Positions 38,447 through 50,700 of a stretch of DNA of 64,000 nucleotides are shown piece by piece (positions within the stretch are counted from its first letter, which is position 1; every line of letters starts with the position of its first letter). The translations under genes were made by a program, and so were the position numbers. Source of the stretch: Lineus longissimus (Eukaryota > Nemertea > Pilidiophora > Heteronemertea > Lineidae); assembly GCF_910592395.1 (NCBI RefSeq), contig NC_088317.1:13514001-13578000 (forward strand). Reading direction: 5' to 3'. Below the pieces are notes generated by a model. It saw nothing but the letters and a program-made list of their open reading frames with translations. It was not told where the DNA came from and searched no databases.

Positions 38447-38913
38447 GTGTACACAGGCCTTAATACATGAAGGATGGAATCATAAAAAGGTTACAAACAT
38501 CACACATGGCAGCATTTACAGCGATATAAATCAAGGCGACCAGTATTGCAACTGGATGCTATCTACCTTATCCACTCTTCAAAGAGACATGGCCATAATA
38601 CCCATATTAGTTTCATTCCAAGTTTGGTTTTGTTGCTATCATACAGGGTGCTATGGGAAAGGGTTTTCACTTGTCAGCCCATAAATATGAGATATTATAC
38701 CTGTAACCTCTGTCAAATGAAATTGTCAGACATATTGTGTTAGTTTCTTTTTAACTATACCCCCTCCCCTTTCCCCCAATGTATCACACCTACTGCAACA
38801 AGCAGAAGTAGTGATCCTGAATTGATGTCACAACACATCTGACAAATATGCCAAATGGATGCTATGAATGATACGGCAGCAGATTAGTGCCATAAAAGAT
38901 ATAAAAAATAAAA

Positions 38914-39102
38914 TATTATCTCGTTATTACGTGATCTTTTCTCGTTATTACGCGATGTTATCTCGTTATTACGCGATCTTTTCTCGTTATTACGAGATCC
39001 TTTCTCGTTATTACGCGATCTTTTCTCGTTATTACGAGATCTTTTCTCGTTATTACGCGATCTTTTCTCGTTATTACGAGATGTTATCTCGTTATTACGC
39101 GA
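38914..39102 (+). repeat. 21-bp minisatellite, left array
   Basis: About nine units of TCTCGTTATTACG(C/A)GATCTTT. The reading frame gives the artefact SRYYAIF repeats; it is not a gene. Confidence 0.9.
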
Positions 39103-39160
39103 TGATGGTATATGGGTCTATAAAGTACGGACCTTTCCCGCGCTTGATCCTGAGCTTTAG

Positions 39161-39871
39161 GTCTCGTTAGGGAGTTTTTCCCAAATGTACGCGATGATGA
39201 CGTGCCCCATTAACAGGACGTAACATCTATTTTAAAATGCGTTTCCAAAGTTAATGCATGAGGACAACCCATTTGTGTCGTATATCACTGGAAACGCCCG
39301 ATTCCCCTGATTCTGCAGGATGTTAAATCGGGCATTTTATTTCTTTAAATAAATCATAAGCGTCGCATTTGCTCCTAGCTCTGTTCACCATCCCAAATGG
39401 CAATATTGCCAATTGGGCCGGACAATCACGAAAACCCCCAAAATATTATACACTTCTTCCTGAATAATTCTTACAGAGACCATTCTCCCATGAAAGACAG
39501 TTGCTTACGCTACACAAAAATAAAAAAAAAATCGAGGGTCAACCATTGAACTTTTGAGATATGTTGAATTCTGCACAAATCAGCGAAAAACGCACCAACT
39601 GGTACTGGACGGCATTTCAACACGGGGCCGACGCACATCCCAAGTTCAGTGTACACATACGTCGGCAACAACAGTATAAATGCGTATTTTCTTGTTAGTC
39701 GCCTATTGAGTAGCGCTCTAGGTTTCAGAAACTCCAAAAAAACATGTCTTTGCCAAAACAACTGCTGAATCAACGCTGACATACTGTAAGGACCGAGAAA
39801 TCAATGATTTTAGGAACTACGGTTAGGGCTTGGCCGCGCATGAATAAAAAAACAACTCCCTAATGAGACCT
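39161..39871. mobile_element. 711-bp element nested in the middle of the 38872-40312 element
   Basis: Left end GGTCTCGTTAGGGAGTTTTT, right end (inverse) GGTCTCATTAGGGAGTTGTT. The left 150 bp occur also at 15366-15520. It could be an insertion or the original core of the outer element. Confidence 0.55.
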
Positions 39872-39891
39872 TAATCCTCGATGTTGCGTGC

Positions 39892-40278
39892 ACTTTCGCA
39901 TCTCGTGATAACGAGAAAAGATCTCGTAATAACAAGATAACATCTCGTAATAACGAGAAAAGATCGCGTAATAACGAGAAAAGATCTCGTAATAACGAGA
40001 TAACATCTCGTAATAACGAGAAAAGATCTCATAATAACGAGAAAAGATCTCGTAATAACGAGATAACATCTCGTAATAACGAGAAAAGATCTCGTAATAA
40101 CGAGATAACATCGCGTAATAACGAGAAAAGATCTCATAATAACGAGAAAAGATCTCGTAATAACGAGATAACATCGCGTAATAACGAGAAAAGATCGCGT
40201 AATAACGAGAAAAGATCTCGTAATAACGCGATAACATCGCGTAATAACGAGAAAAGATCTCGTAATAACGAGATAATA
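39892..40278 (-). repeat. 21-bp minisatellite, right array
   Basis: About eighteen units of the same repeat in inverse orientation. Variants CGCG and CGAG alternate, as in the left array. Confidence 0.9.
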
Positions 40279-40319
40279 TTTAATTTTTTTATGGCACTAA
40301 TCTGCTGCCGTAGAATGAA

Positions 40320-41220
40320 GACCAGCAAGTCTGTTTACGTACATTTTCCACAGTAAAAAGCTTTTACTTGTCTTTACCCATATCACCAAGTGTTCACTAA
40401 TACCTTTTTTAATCCTGGTAAGGGAAAGAATGAACAGTTTAGGCCAGTCACCAAGTCAAGAACACACATATTCCTCAACACACTTTCTTCACACAAGTCT
40501 TTGATGTACGGCTAATTTACAGTCTTACTAGCAGAATCGTTATATTATGAAAATATCCAACGTAAGGTATATGAATTGAATTAGATTTGCACCGACTTTA
40601 AAAGTGTGCTAATGATATATGTCAAGTAACAAATAACTCGCCAAGATGAGGTACATGTAGGCCCATCCTATTTCATCACTGGCTCAAATAGACTTGGTGA
40701 AAGGCCAAGTTTAATCTTACATTGTTTCTGTAGGGACATGTTTAACATACATCAGAAACTTTATATACAAATCACAACAACTTTTATAACCTTGTCTTAA
40801 GATTCAAAGGCCCTTTCACCCACGGCTTCAAATCATATTTCACTTTTCTCAGACCAAGTAGACGCAATCGTTGATTATTTGCAATACAGTTAACCCGACC
40901 ACAAAAGGCAGGAATGCACACTGCAGTTATACTAAATCAATAGAAAAATAATGAAATACAAATTTCACCAATAAACTGAAACATTGTCGATCAATCAGTC
41001 AGTTTTCGAGAACTTGGAGAGTGTCTCCGAGATTCGGTGCCTCAGAACTTACAAAACATATGTCATGGCTCTTGTCACCTGACCACAATCATGTCTATGA
41101 ACTAAAGATAAAGAGTAAGGAGATCAGAATTTCACTGCTGGGACCCTGCCGATGTCTGCTTGCCATTCAGCTGGCAGCGCATCACATCACACAAACACTA
41201 TTTCACTAAGAATATTGCAC
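40320..41220. other. 3' flank of the receptor gene
   Basis: Expected to hold the 3' UTR of the receptor. No perfect AATAAA on the minus strand was found; an ATTAAA near 40708-40713 is weak. No other gene. Confidence 0.4.
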
Positions 41221-41223
41221 AAG

Positions 41224-41705
41224 TTATGATAAGAGGCCACGGGGTCCACATGGGCGGTACACTTGTTCTTCGACCACATTCTCGGGAGTAGATTTCTCCC
41301 CCTGGGGAGGCCCAGCATGAGCATTGGGGGCAAAATCAATGGCAAAGTCATCTTGGATTGCAGGCAAGACAGAAGGGGGAGGCTGATCAGCTAGTGCCAC
41401 CTGTGCATAATCCCTTGAACTACCAACAGCAGTGGCACTTCCCAGCTCATCCGTGTCTCCTGATGTGTTTGCATCAAAACTCTCTCTTGAATTGACTTCA
41501 GTCTCTGCTTCGTCTGGTATTATGCATGGAGGATGACCTCTGCTACTGTCTGGTATTATGCATGGAGGATGACCTCTGCTACTGTCATCTTTCACATCGA
41601 CAGGAACGGAGATATCATCCTCCCTCGAACCTGATGGCTCACTACACGCACTATCGTTCTTAAAAACAGACATCGGGATTTCCCGTTTCTTCATCTCATT
41701 TGGCG
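41224..41705 (-). CDS. receptor exon: cytoplasmic tail 2 and stop
   Basis: Last coding exon, 160 codons with stop. Starts SPNEMKKREIPMSVFKNDSA and holds an exact 12-residue tandem duplication (DSSRGHPPCIIP twice), acidic Ser-rich text, and tyrosines in DYAQV and VYRPC. The YAQV site is of YxxV type; no YxxQ is seen. Stop is TAA. Confidence 0.84.
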
Positions 41706-44700
41706 CTGAAAAGAAACGATACATCATTGGTCAAAGCTGCACCATTTAAGAGTGATTTTCAGATCATTTCGGTTGTTAAAGGATTAACAGAAAGTATGTC
41801 AAGTGAAAAGCTATACTGAGAGCAAATGACATCATGTGCACATTACAACCTGCCAGACCTCATACACCAAGTATCAATAGCCTTTCAAAACTGCATATGA
41901 TTTCAACTGTGTTTATTTGAAGTGTAAAAGCTACGTACAAATCTTGATCTGAACAACTCCAAGAGCGTAACAACCGCTGGAATCCATGGCCGACTCCGAA
42001 CTCATTCCCCCAGTCTCCTCATCACCAGACTCCTCACCAGTGGCCATGGCTCCCGAGTGGACTCCACTGGTGTTGGAAGAGTTACTCAGGTTCATATCTC
42101 TGGCTTGCAATGGGGAAGGTGTCTCGTTGTAATCCGGATTCCTCTGCGCCGTCCTCAGTTCTTGATCCAGAAGACTCTCATTGGAATTTTCTCGAGGTAA
42201 TCCAGCATATTGGTCACATGGATCACTTTCATCTTCGTGAAGGTCAACCTGAAGGACAAAGACAGAACAAATCAAGTTGTTTAGGTCTCGCCTCCTTACA
42301 GAGAGTTCTCCTCCTTTTTACAGGCGTATCCTGCCTGAACAAGATGTACTCTGTTGGGCACATCATTGAACATTCCATCAATGTTTCAGACCAATAAGCA
42401 AGACCTGTATTTCAGCATATAAGTTTATTTCGGCACGGCTTTTCAAAAAATTCAAGACATATATACTTGTACAATAGATCGATGGTAACACATACCTTTA
42501 CAGCTGGAGTTCGTTTAATTTTTACTGCTTCCTTTGTCTTTTTATGTCTTCTAATGCCAAAAATGCTGAAAGAAAGAAGATAGAATATGGTCAGCATTCA
42601 GAAAGGCTCAAAGATCTGGAGTTAACCACAGTGAAATATGTGATACCACATACCTTTTTTCAAACGGAACCAATAGTTAATACTCACCTCTTTTTCTAAC
42701 TATTGGTTCCGTTGAAAAAAGGTATGTGGTATCACATATTTCACTGTGGTTTAAAAACACTGACGCCACCTTTTGGCTCCCACCTTATCTTGAGGCATAT
42801 TCTGAATGCTCACATGACCTGTAGCTGCTATATCTTGCTACTGTGCATGATTTTTTTCCATAAAACAAATCAAACAGAAATCTGCCCATTGTCAACTTGA
42901 GAGTATTTTTCATCTCTTGCTTCCTGAATTAAAGGTTTACTTACATAGCAACCACAATGAGCCCTAAGAAGGCAAGGCAGCCTACGCCAACACCCACAAT
43001 AACTCCGACATCTGGAAAATGGGATTTCAAACTGTTAATACACCTGAAGGAAACTCAATGTTACAAAAGCATACAATTGTTCAGAAATTCACTAACCTAA
43101 TAGTAATAGGTGACTCGAGCAACACAGCCAGGCTTTGTCAGTGTTTCTTCCTCAATCCTCATGAGCATTGATTCATGGTTAGGCACCAGTCAGGTTAACT
43201 GGCCTTGGCAACAGAGTAGGATCCTATTAAAGATACATGTCCTCTTGGATAGGGTATGAAGTGCTGTTCCAATCATGAGTCAGACACTACTCAACTATCA
43301 AACTGTGCCACCTCTATCTACAATGTTGAATGTAACTTACCTGTTTGATGATCAGCAGTAGCAACGAAAACATCCATCCATTCAGGGCTCCTGCCACCTG
43401 AACTGCTCACAGCCTCGGCTTGGACCATATAACGTGAGCCAGGATGATCAACAGGGTAGAAGTGGGGTTGGCTGAACTCGCCTTCGCTGATGTTGATCGA
43501 CCGACTTTCACCTGAATAAAACCAAGATAACAAAAAATCATGAGAAATGAATCCTTCCATCCTCTCCTTATTGCAGGTCGAAGCTAAGTCCAACTGAATC
43601 AAGGAGACAACAACACTGGAAGAAACTTGCAGAAGGCAGAAGAATCAATGGCTGATATGAATAAAGTCTAGCAAATGCTTTTACTTCAGTTTTGTACAGA
43701 AAGGCCTGGTGTAAATGTACATGAAGTTTCAGATAAAAGCATTTGCTAGTCTTTATTCATATCACCCATTATCAGTAGTTATTGTTACATGACAGTCGAT
43801 GCTCCATTCCAATGTAGAAAGTTTGTTGTTATATTGATAATAAAATAGAGAAAGATTGTATGAATGTGTTCTGTTGGCCATTCTTCTACAGTGTCCCGAC
43901 TCTCCCTGTTGAAGAACCCTATCTCATGTGCGGAGTCACAACCATTTCGGGGGAGATATTCCCAGGTATGTCGTCATCTTCAATGTGCAAGTGTAGCTTT
44001 GCTACGTCACTTAGCATAAGGTTTCCCATAGGGTTGTTCACCCTTTGTTGACAATCTGCCAAGTAACCGCATTCAAAATAAACAAGTGAATGCATTCAAG
44101 GAGTCCTCACCTGAACAAGTGACATTGTTCGATGTTCGACAAAGCATGCCCTCAACGCGGATGACTTTTGCTAGGGTTACTTCACAAGGATACTCGTCGA
44201 CTTGCACCTGGACCTTTTTGGGTTCGGGTCTCAGATTTAAATTTGGTGGTACAGTTGGCACTGCAAGTTATCAAATACAACGCAAGTTGACTCATCATTT
44301 GAATTAACATCATCTTCACCACTTGCAATCATGGTGGTGATTGTGCTGGTAAGGTGAAATTGATTTGACCCGATTTCAACCAGATCAAGAGACTGAAAAC
44401 GTTCAATTATCAAGGATTCATACAGCTCAGCTTTGATATCACTGTGGAACTGACTATCAGCTTTCAAGATCTTGTTCACCACATTTGACTGTAAGAGTCA
44501 AGTGATGACCACTTGCACCTGATCTCACCGCTAAGCACGAAATTGGAATGCTAACCAAAAAGTTTTCTAGTCTTTAGCGCACCAGAAGACTAAATCTATC
44601 ATGTGGTTGATAACCGAAAAGCCAGTGCCACCTTAGGAGATTTGCACGCACGGAACAGGTTAAACCCACCTTCATTTTGTTTGTAAATACATCGACTCCA

Positions 44701-47700
44701 CTTGACGAGGCCCGGTTTACCAGGTGTTGGTCGAACCAGGCCTATCTTGTAGATGTTGCCATTATCAACACGCACCAAGCGCTTGGCTGCAGGTACGGTT
44801 AATGTCTTCAGTGGAGACTGGAAAGATGTTATAAATCACTGAAGCCAGGGGAATTCTGCTAACATGTTCACACAGTAGGACCATCAAGGCGAGCTTTTTC
44901 ATAAAATGCGACATTGGTAAAATGCTCCAATGCCTCTTCTTTGGCATTCACCCTTAGGAGATTAGGCATGTCACTGTGGAGTCTACCATACCACCATATC
45001 GGACCCCCCGACTGGGCACCAATCGGCTATATTCACCAAGGCTTGAGCTTGGGGGAGAGACCCAAGTTTAACCTATGTACTGCCCACTTCGATGGGTTAT
45101 TTTGCTTGCTAGGCATAAGTACAAGATAAGAGGAACCTTGGTTTTAGATCCCATTCAAAAAACTCGAAACAATCTCCCAGATAATTTTGAGGGGAAAATG
45201 CCAGCTGAGTCAAAACATGTACGTACCATTTTGCTACATTCTTTATCCTGTCCTTCCTCACAATATATGATGAGGACATCTTCGCCATCCATCTCACTAG
45301 GAATCTCCCAGGTAACGTTGACGTAATCATCATTCTGATCCCTGATGGCTTCCACGAAGACGAATGGAGCTGAAACTAGAAACGCTGTGCATGATTAATA
45401 CCTTGACACCACGCTACTTTGACTGGTCAATATTGTCCGTCTATAATAGATCATATTTGCTTGCTTATGGCACTGCATGGTAGTGTAGTGCACAGTGCAG
45501 TATTATTGTAGCGAAATTCCTCTGTTGATATTTATGTTGTGCACGTGCTTCACGCGCATGGCTCATTTGAATATTTACGTGACCTGTGACCTCATCTTTT
45601 GGAACTTTGCCATGGTCATAGATTTGCGAAACTTCCGAACAGTGTCAATATTTGCATTTTTACGTACAGAAAACGTAAGTATTTTAATAGAAACTTATAG
45701 GTTTGTGTCTTTTCATCGGTAAGAATATGTGTGTGTATGATTTTTGTCCCTTCGTACAAATTTCATTGTGTTTTTACGGGTTTAACATTTGACAGTTCGC
45801 ACCGCTGTTTATGGAAATGAGGTAGAGTGCTCATTCTGTCTTTTGACTGAAATTCGGGTCAAAATTGTAGGGGTTTGAGTACTTCTTAGTTATTTTCACC
45901 CTTGGGGTTAAATTCTTATCATATTCAGATATTGTTTCTGGTCTGGTTTAATTTAATGAATACGGTTTCCCAATTTATATGAGGTTTGTTTCTGGTTCAC
46001 GATCTTCAATGTTGACATTTCGTCGATGTAAATTCAGCGCATTGATCCTCGCGCTGTGTGAGAAGTTTAAAATAGTTCTTGGTGTAATCTGAATATATTT
46101 CATTAGGTTGACGAAGTGTTTAGATACTTATTGTAATGTCAGTTTGTGACCTGGGGTGAGAATTTCGAGGGTTTTTGATAGATGATACAATTATTTTGGG
46201 CGTGAAAGGGTAGGCTCTCTTTCTGTGTTACATTCAGTGTGTAAGTGTACATTTTTACGTGACGTCACCAAGGTAGTGCGGTTTTAGCGTCGGCGGGGTA
46301 TTTAAACTGGTTGATGACGTCGCGCAAGGAGAGTCTGGAACAGAGGTCCGACTCGGTACGTTTCGGTGAGAGCGCGTTGTGCGGTGTTTGGGTTTATTTA
46401 AATCGGGAACAGAGTTTGAGGGGGTTTTGAGAAGATTCTTTGGATTTACCGAGTCGTTTTAGCAGAAATCGAATAGAATTGCCTTTAGTATTTGTACCAT
46501 TTTGTAAATGAATTTGTATATAATGAATGATGAATCTTGTCTAAATAATTGAGATGAAATATGAAATATTAATTACCAAGATATTTTAGTCCCTTGTTCT
46601 TATTCACGTGGTTTAGTTTAGTGTTTTGTGTTCTTTTAACGAACCCCAACTCTTTCGCCTCTATATAGAAACTGGTGAGATTTTATTAATTCCCTTAATA
46701 CGGGTGGTGGCAGCAAAAACTCTAAAAGGCCATCCAGTGACAGTCGCGACGCCCTCTACGGAATTAGCGAGAGTTACATTATAGCATGATGGTGTGGTGT
46801 GGTGTAGTGTGGTGTGGTGTGGTGTGGTGTGGTGTGGTGTGGTGTGGTGTGGTGTGGTGTGGTGTGGTGTGGTATTGTGGTGTGGTGTGGTGTGGTGTAA
46901 CAGGTGCCATCGTTTCTTTACCAAATTAGCAGGCCAGTGGCAGTCGATATTTCAAGACATGTTTTAATACAAATGAGTTCCAAATTCAGTTATCATATGA
47001 GAGAATCCTTCTGAGACACTGCACACTTAATGAGATAACCTTTGACCTACGTTCGTGGTCTCTCTCCATTTGTACAGTTGTCGGTTCAAGAGAAGTATTC
47101 CTTCCCAGGGACGTGGACATGGTTTCTAGTTTGATGACGTAGGACTTGTCATCCTTGAGCACATAACTGTACATGATCTGATCGGCTGGGAGTTGGCGCG
47201 TCTTGGGTAATGACCGCTTTTGTACACCCGACATGTCGGCGATAACAATGCTCACTTTTATCGTAATGTTACCATTGCGCTTTATTTCAGGGATTTTCTG
47301 AAAAATAAAGGCCATGCCTAGATTACCCTTGTATTCAACAGAATCTCCAACAATATCATCTTCTGAAAAGCACTGGATGCATTGCAATCCTGTCTGGATG
47401 CCATGGCCGCCAACAGGCAGCGCTGCTGTTCAGGAGCACATCTGGTAACCCAACTGTTTATTAATAACAAGGAGTTTGTCCATGTTTGTACCTTGAGCCT
47501 AACTTTGGACACCATTTGTACCTTGTACAGTTCAACATCAACCCCTGGCAAGTTAAAGAGTAAACTTCAACTATGAAAGCAACGAAGTGATCTTACGTAC
47601 CTTCCAGAAGAGAGTGACCTTCTTTTCACCACCGCCATACTGCTCAATATCAGTCGCGATGAGCTGAGGATTCTCTGCTGGGACTGAAACAACCAAATAG

Positions 47701-50700
47701 AAAACCATCAGTTTGTCTCGACAAATCCAAGGTGGATATCCTCCCCATAGCAGGCCTTTCGCTCCTTGAATAAACCAAAACAGATTTCGAGGAGGGATCC
47801 AAAGAGGTGCAAAAAGTGATCTGAATCTTCTTCTTCTTCTTCTTCTTCAGCGTTCGCTCTGCACTTGGAGGGGTCATTCTCCTAGGAGCAATCCTCCTCC
47901 AAGGCGGGATGAGCGTATCCTGCGTGCCACTACGGTTAGGCGCCAATTGGGTTTATTGGCCTAGTGGTCCGACTTTGGCGAGAGAGATAGAGTCCACGCA
48001 AGCTACTCATGTTTCTCACTTGGTGGGACTTAGCTTGCCCTGGCATAGACACCAGGTACAAGGAACCTCGGTTTTGAGTCTCATTCGAAGGACTGTGAAG
48101 AGCCAGGAATTTTAGTTCCTTGAAAGCCACGCCGGTTCATCCAGACATACAATCCTGGGTTCTCCCCGGGATCGAACCCGGGCCCTATTGCGTGGTGGCC
48201 AGCAGTGTAAACCACTAGGCCATGAGGCTCCTTATCTGAATCTTATATGTGGCAATTTGCTAAGAGCTGGTAAATACACAGGTATCTTACTGGGCATACA
48301 AGACATCAGTGACATGGGAATCTTTCTAGAGGAGAGGATATTGCTAAGGAAAGTGAACAGTCCATTGTTTCTACTCAGTCACCAACTCACCATCAGGAGG
48401 CATGATCACGGTTGAAGCGGTCGGATCACTTTCAAAGCCGGCATATTTTGGGCTGGCGGTGATTTGAGCAGTATACTCGCCATGAGGGATCAGGTCTGAC
48501 ACCATCAGCGAGGTTGTGCTCAACTTCGTGAAGGTAAGCTGTAACCAAAGGAGTTGGTGAAAATCAATGTGACATGCACGATGTGCAGAAACTGTTTGCA
48601 CAAATTGAGTAAAGTGTTATGAAAAGGTACTTTATTTCTCAACTCCAATCAGACTTCTGCTGTGACATACGATGACCATCATTTCTGAGCAATACTTGAC
48701 CACTTTAAGATACGAAAACTGTCATTTCTTCTGTCTGATGCTGTCAACGGTTGTGCACCAAGTTGCCAATTCAATTTGTAAACTACAACCCGGCCAACAT
48801 GCACTCAGCAATAATTGTCTCAAGTATTGATGTTTCAGTTCTATCATTCAACACCAGGAGGACCCCAATCAAATGAACCAAACATAAATAACACAGATAA
48901 CTGCGCAATGTTATTAAGCCTTTTGTTATGGAACTAATTCATTGGCAAATGATGGACAGCTAACAAAAGGCCAACAGCTCTCAAATATCTCAACATACAT
49001 GCACTATATGATATGGACATCCGGTGCCCAACTGTATATAGCAGCCAAACAGGCCATGTGTTGCTACTTTTCTATTGATGTCAATAGTGGTCTTTAGAGA
49101 TCAATGACGAACCATAAATGACATGCCAACTGTTGTCCTCCCCTAGTCTAGATTCTCACATGACATTCAACACTGTACATGGGACACAATATCACCAGCC
49201 AGAGTGGAATGAAAACACTTTCATTTTCAGCCATTTCTGCCAAAAGTATATTGGGCCAATAGTTTTAGACATTCCACATTTTGCTGGCTAGCAGTTAATC
49301 AGACGAGGGGGCAAGCATTCCTTCCAGGTCACATTGCTAGGCATGAGACTCCCACAGAAAACCAAACACTAGATAACGTGGAAAATACCAAATTTATGAC
49401 ATTTATGTAACAAATCTACAATGGTATCAAAAAATTGACCCAATTTCCAAGCCATGTATGTTATCATCATGAATTCTATTTAACATTCATCTACACCAGA
49501 ACACACTATGTGCATAGCATCAACAGTGCATACTCTGGTCAACTGCTCATAGTACACATTCATCTACATCAGAACACAATATGTGCATAGCATAATCTGG
49601 TCAACTGCTCATAGTACAGATCTGCATGCAATTGACCAACATCATGAATTCTCCCCAAAACATGGCCTCAGTACAAAATACCTTTGACATGTTTGATATG
49701 AACTCCATGTAATCTTATGATGGTATAGGTTTGTTTGTAGGTTCAGCTTGGCATGAGAAACAATAGTGTTCGTGTGCGTCTCAGAGCTTTCCTGGAGGTC
49801 AGACATTGAGAGCACAATGCACTTCTAATGGCAAGAACTTTACAAGTACTAACTACCTGTTCTATTCATTAGCCTAATTGCCAGATATATTGCACAGATA
49901 TTTTTCTGAATTGACATTGGAATGGGTTTTTTCCATTGGTAATGTTTGATGGGGTTTGAACCAAGGTCCTCTAGACTGCAGGATATCAAACTGAAATGTG
50001 GGAACACATCTTTCCAAATTGTAACAAAAGACTAATCTGCTCCGATTTGCTCAGGCAGGCAGATCGGACCTTCCTGCTCAGGCTAAGCACTAATTCTCAT
50101 ATTGAGGATGGGTTTCATGCAAGCACGAAGGAACAAACAAGAGCAAGCATACAATCTGGGATTCATGCAAACGCAAATCGTATATCAACTGGTGATAAAA
50201 AACAGTTAACATTGCAACGCTTGACAGAACAAACACAAGTCATTCAGCATTATTTAACTCGGTTACGCACCAATAATCAGGCTCTCAGTAAAAGCACTCG
50301 GCAAGAAGAATATACAGGACATATCAACTCATTAAAGATTGTGTGTGAATTGAATCTTACTGAATACCACACAGCCACATGACTGTGGGGACTTTGGCTT
50401 TGGCAGATTTTCACAAGAAGGAAGTTGTCATGCGATCAGTAGGTCACTGCAGGCCACCATTATCTTCCAGCTTGACAGTGCTGATAAAGAAATGATTGTA
50501 ATGTCATCGCCCACAACATTCACATTTATCATTCTTTGCATTATGAATAAAGCCAGTGGATTGCTTGGGTAAACTTCTGCTAAAAAAAAGTGCACTATTG
50601 CCAAATATTTGCCAACTGCATGAAATCCCTGAACAGGGACGTGAGGTGTTGAGAGTTGGTTTAAACATGTTGAAGGCAGATAAGGTGTAAGGCGTCCCCG

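Larger units (their letters stand above)
36271..38459. mobile_element. PIF/Harbinger element, interrupted near its right end
   Basis: Left end AGCAGGGTGTACACTTGTAA and right end (inverse) AGGCCTGTGTACACTAGTAA match; TTA flanks both sides (36268-36270 and 38460-38462), the Harbinger-type duplication. Inside are further AACATTTTTACAAC repeats and an N-terminal transposase ORF. At 37005-38446 another element has inserted into the right terminal repeat; without it the element would be about 743 bp. Confidence 0.75.
38872..40312. mobile_element. 1.44-kb DNA element with inverted 21-bp repeat arrays at both ends
   Basis: Ends TACGGCAGCAGATTAGTGCC and its inverse, flanked by GAATGA at 38866-38871 and 40313-40318 (6-bp duplication). 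Inside each end lies an array of a 21-bp unit (TCTCGTTATTACGCGATCTTT), about 9 units at the left and 18 at the right, in inverse orientation. The middle contains another inverted-end element. Confidence 0.8.

Noticed and set aside
38868-39170. Plus-strand ORF of 100 codons with SRYY repeats (and its minus-strand mirror at 39860-40237)
   Set aside because: Direct translation of the 21-bp minisatellite; all frames are open in such an array.
38914-40278. CRISPR-like array
   Set aside because: Repeats are directly adjacent without spacers and lie inside a eukaryotic transposon.
46661-46924. ORF of 87 codons with HHTTP repeats
   Set aside because: Translation of the GGTGT microsatellite.
48130-48240. 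tRNA gene
   Set aside because: A and B boxes are present but the sequence continues into a repeated SINE body and (GAA)n tail, with a second copy at 59798; it does not fold as a full tRNA.
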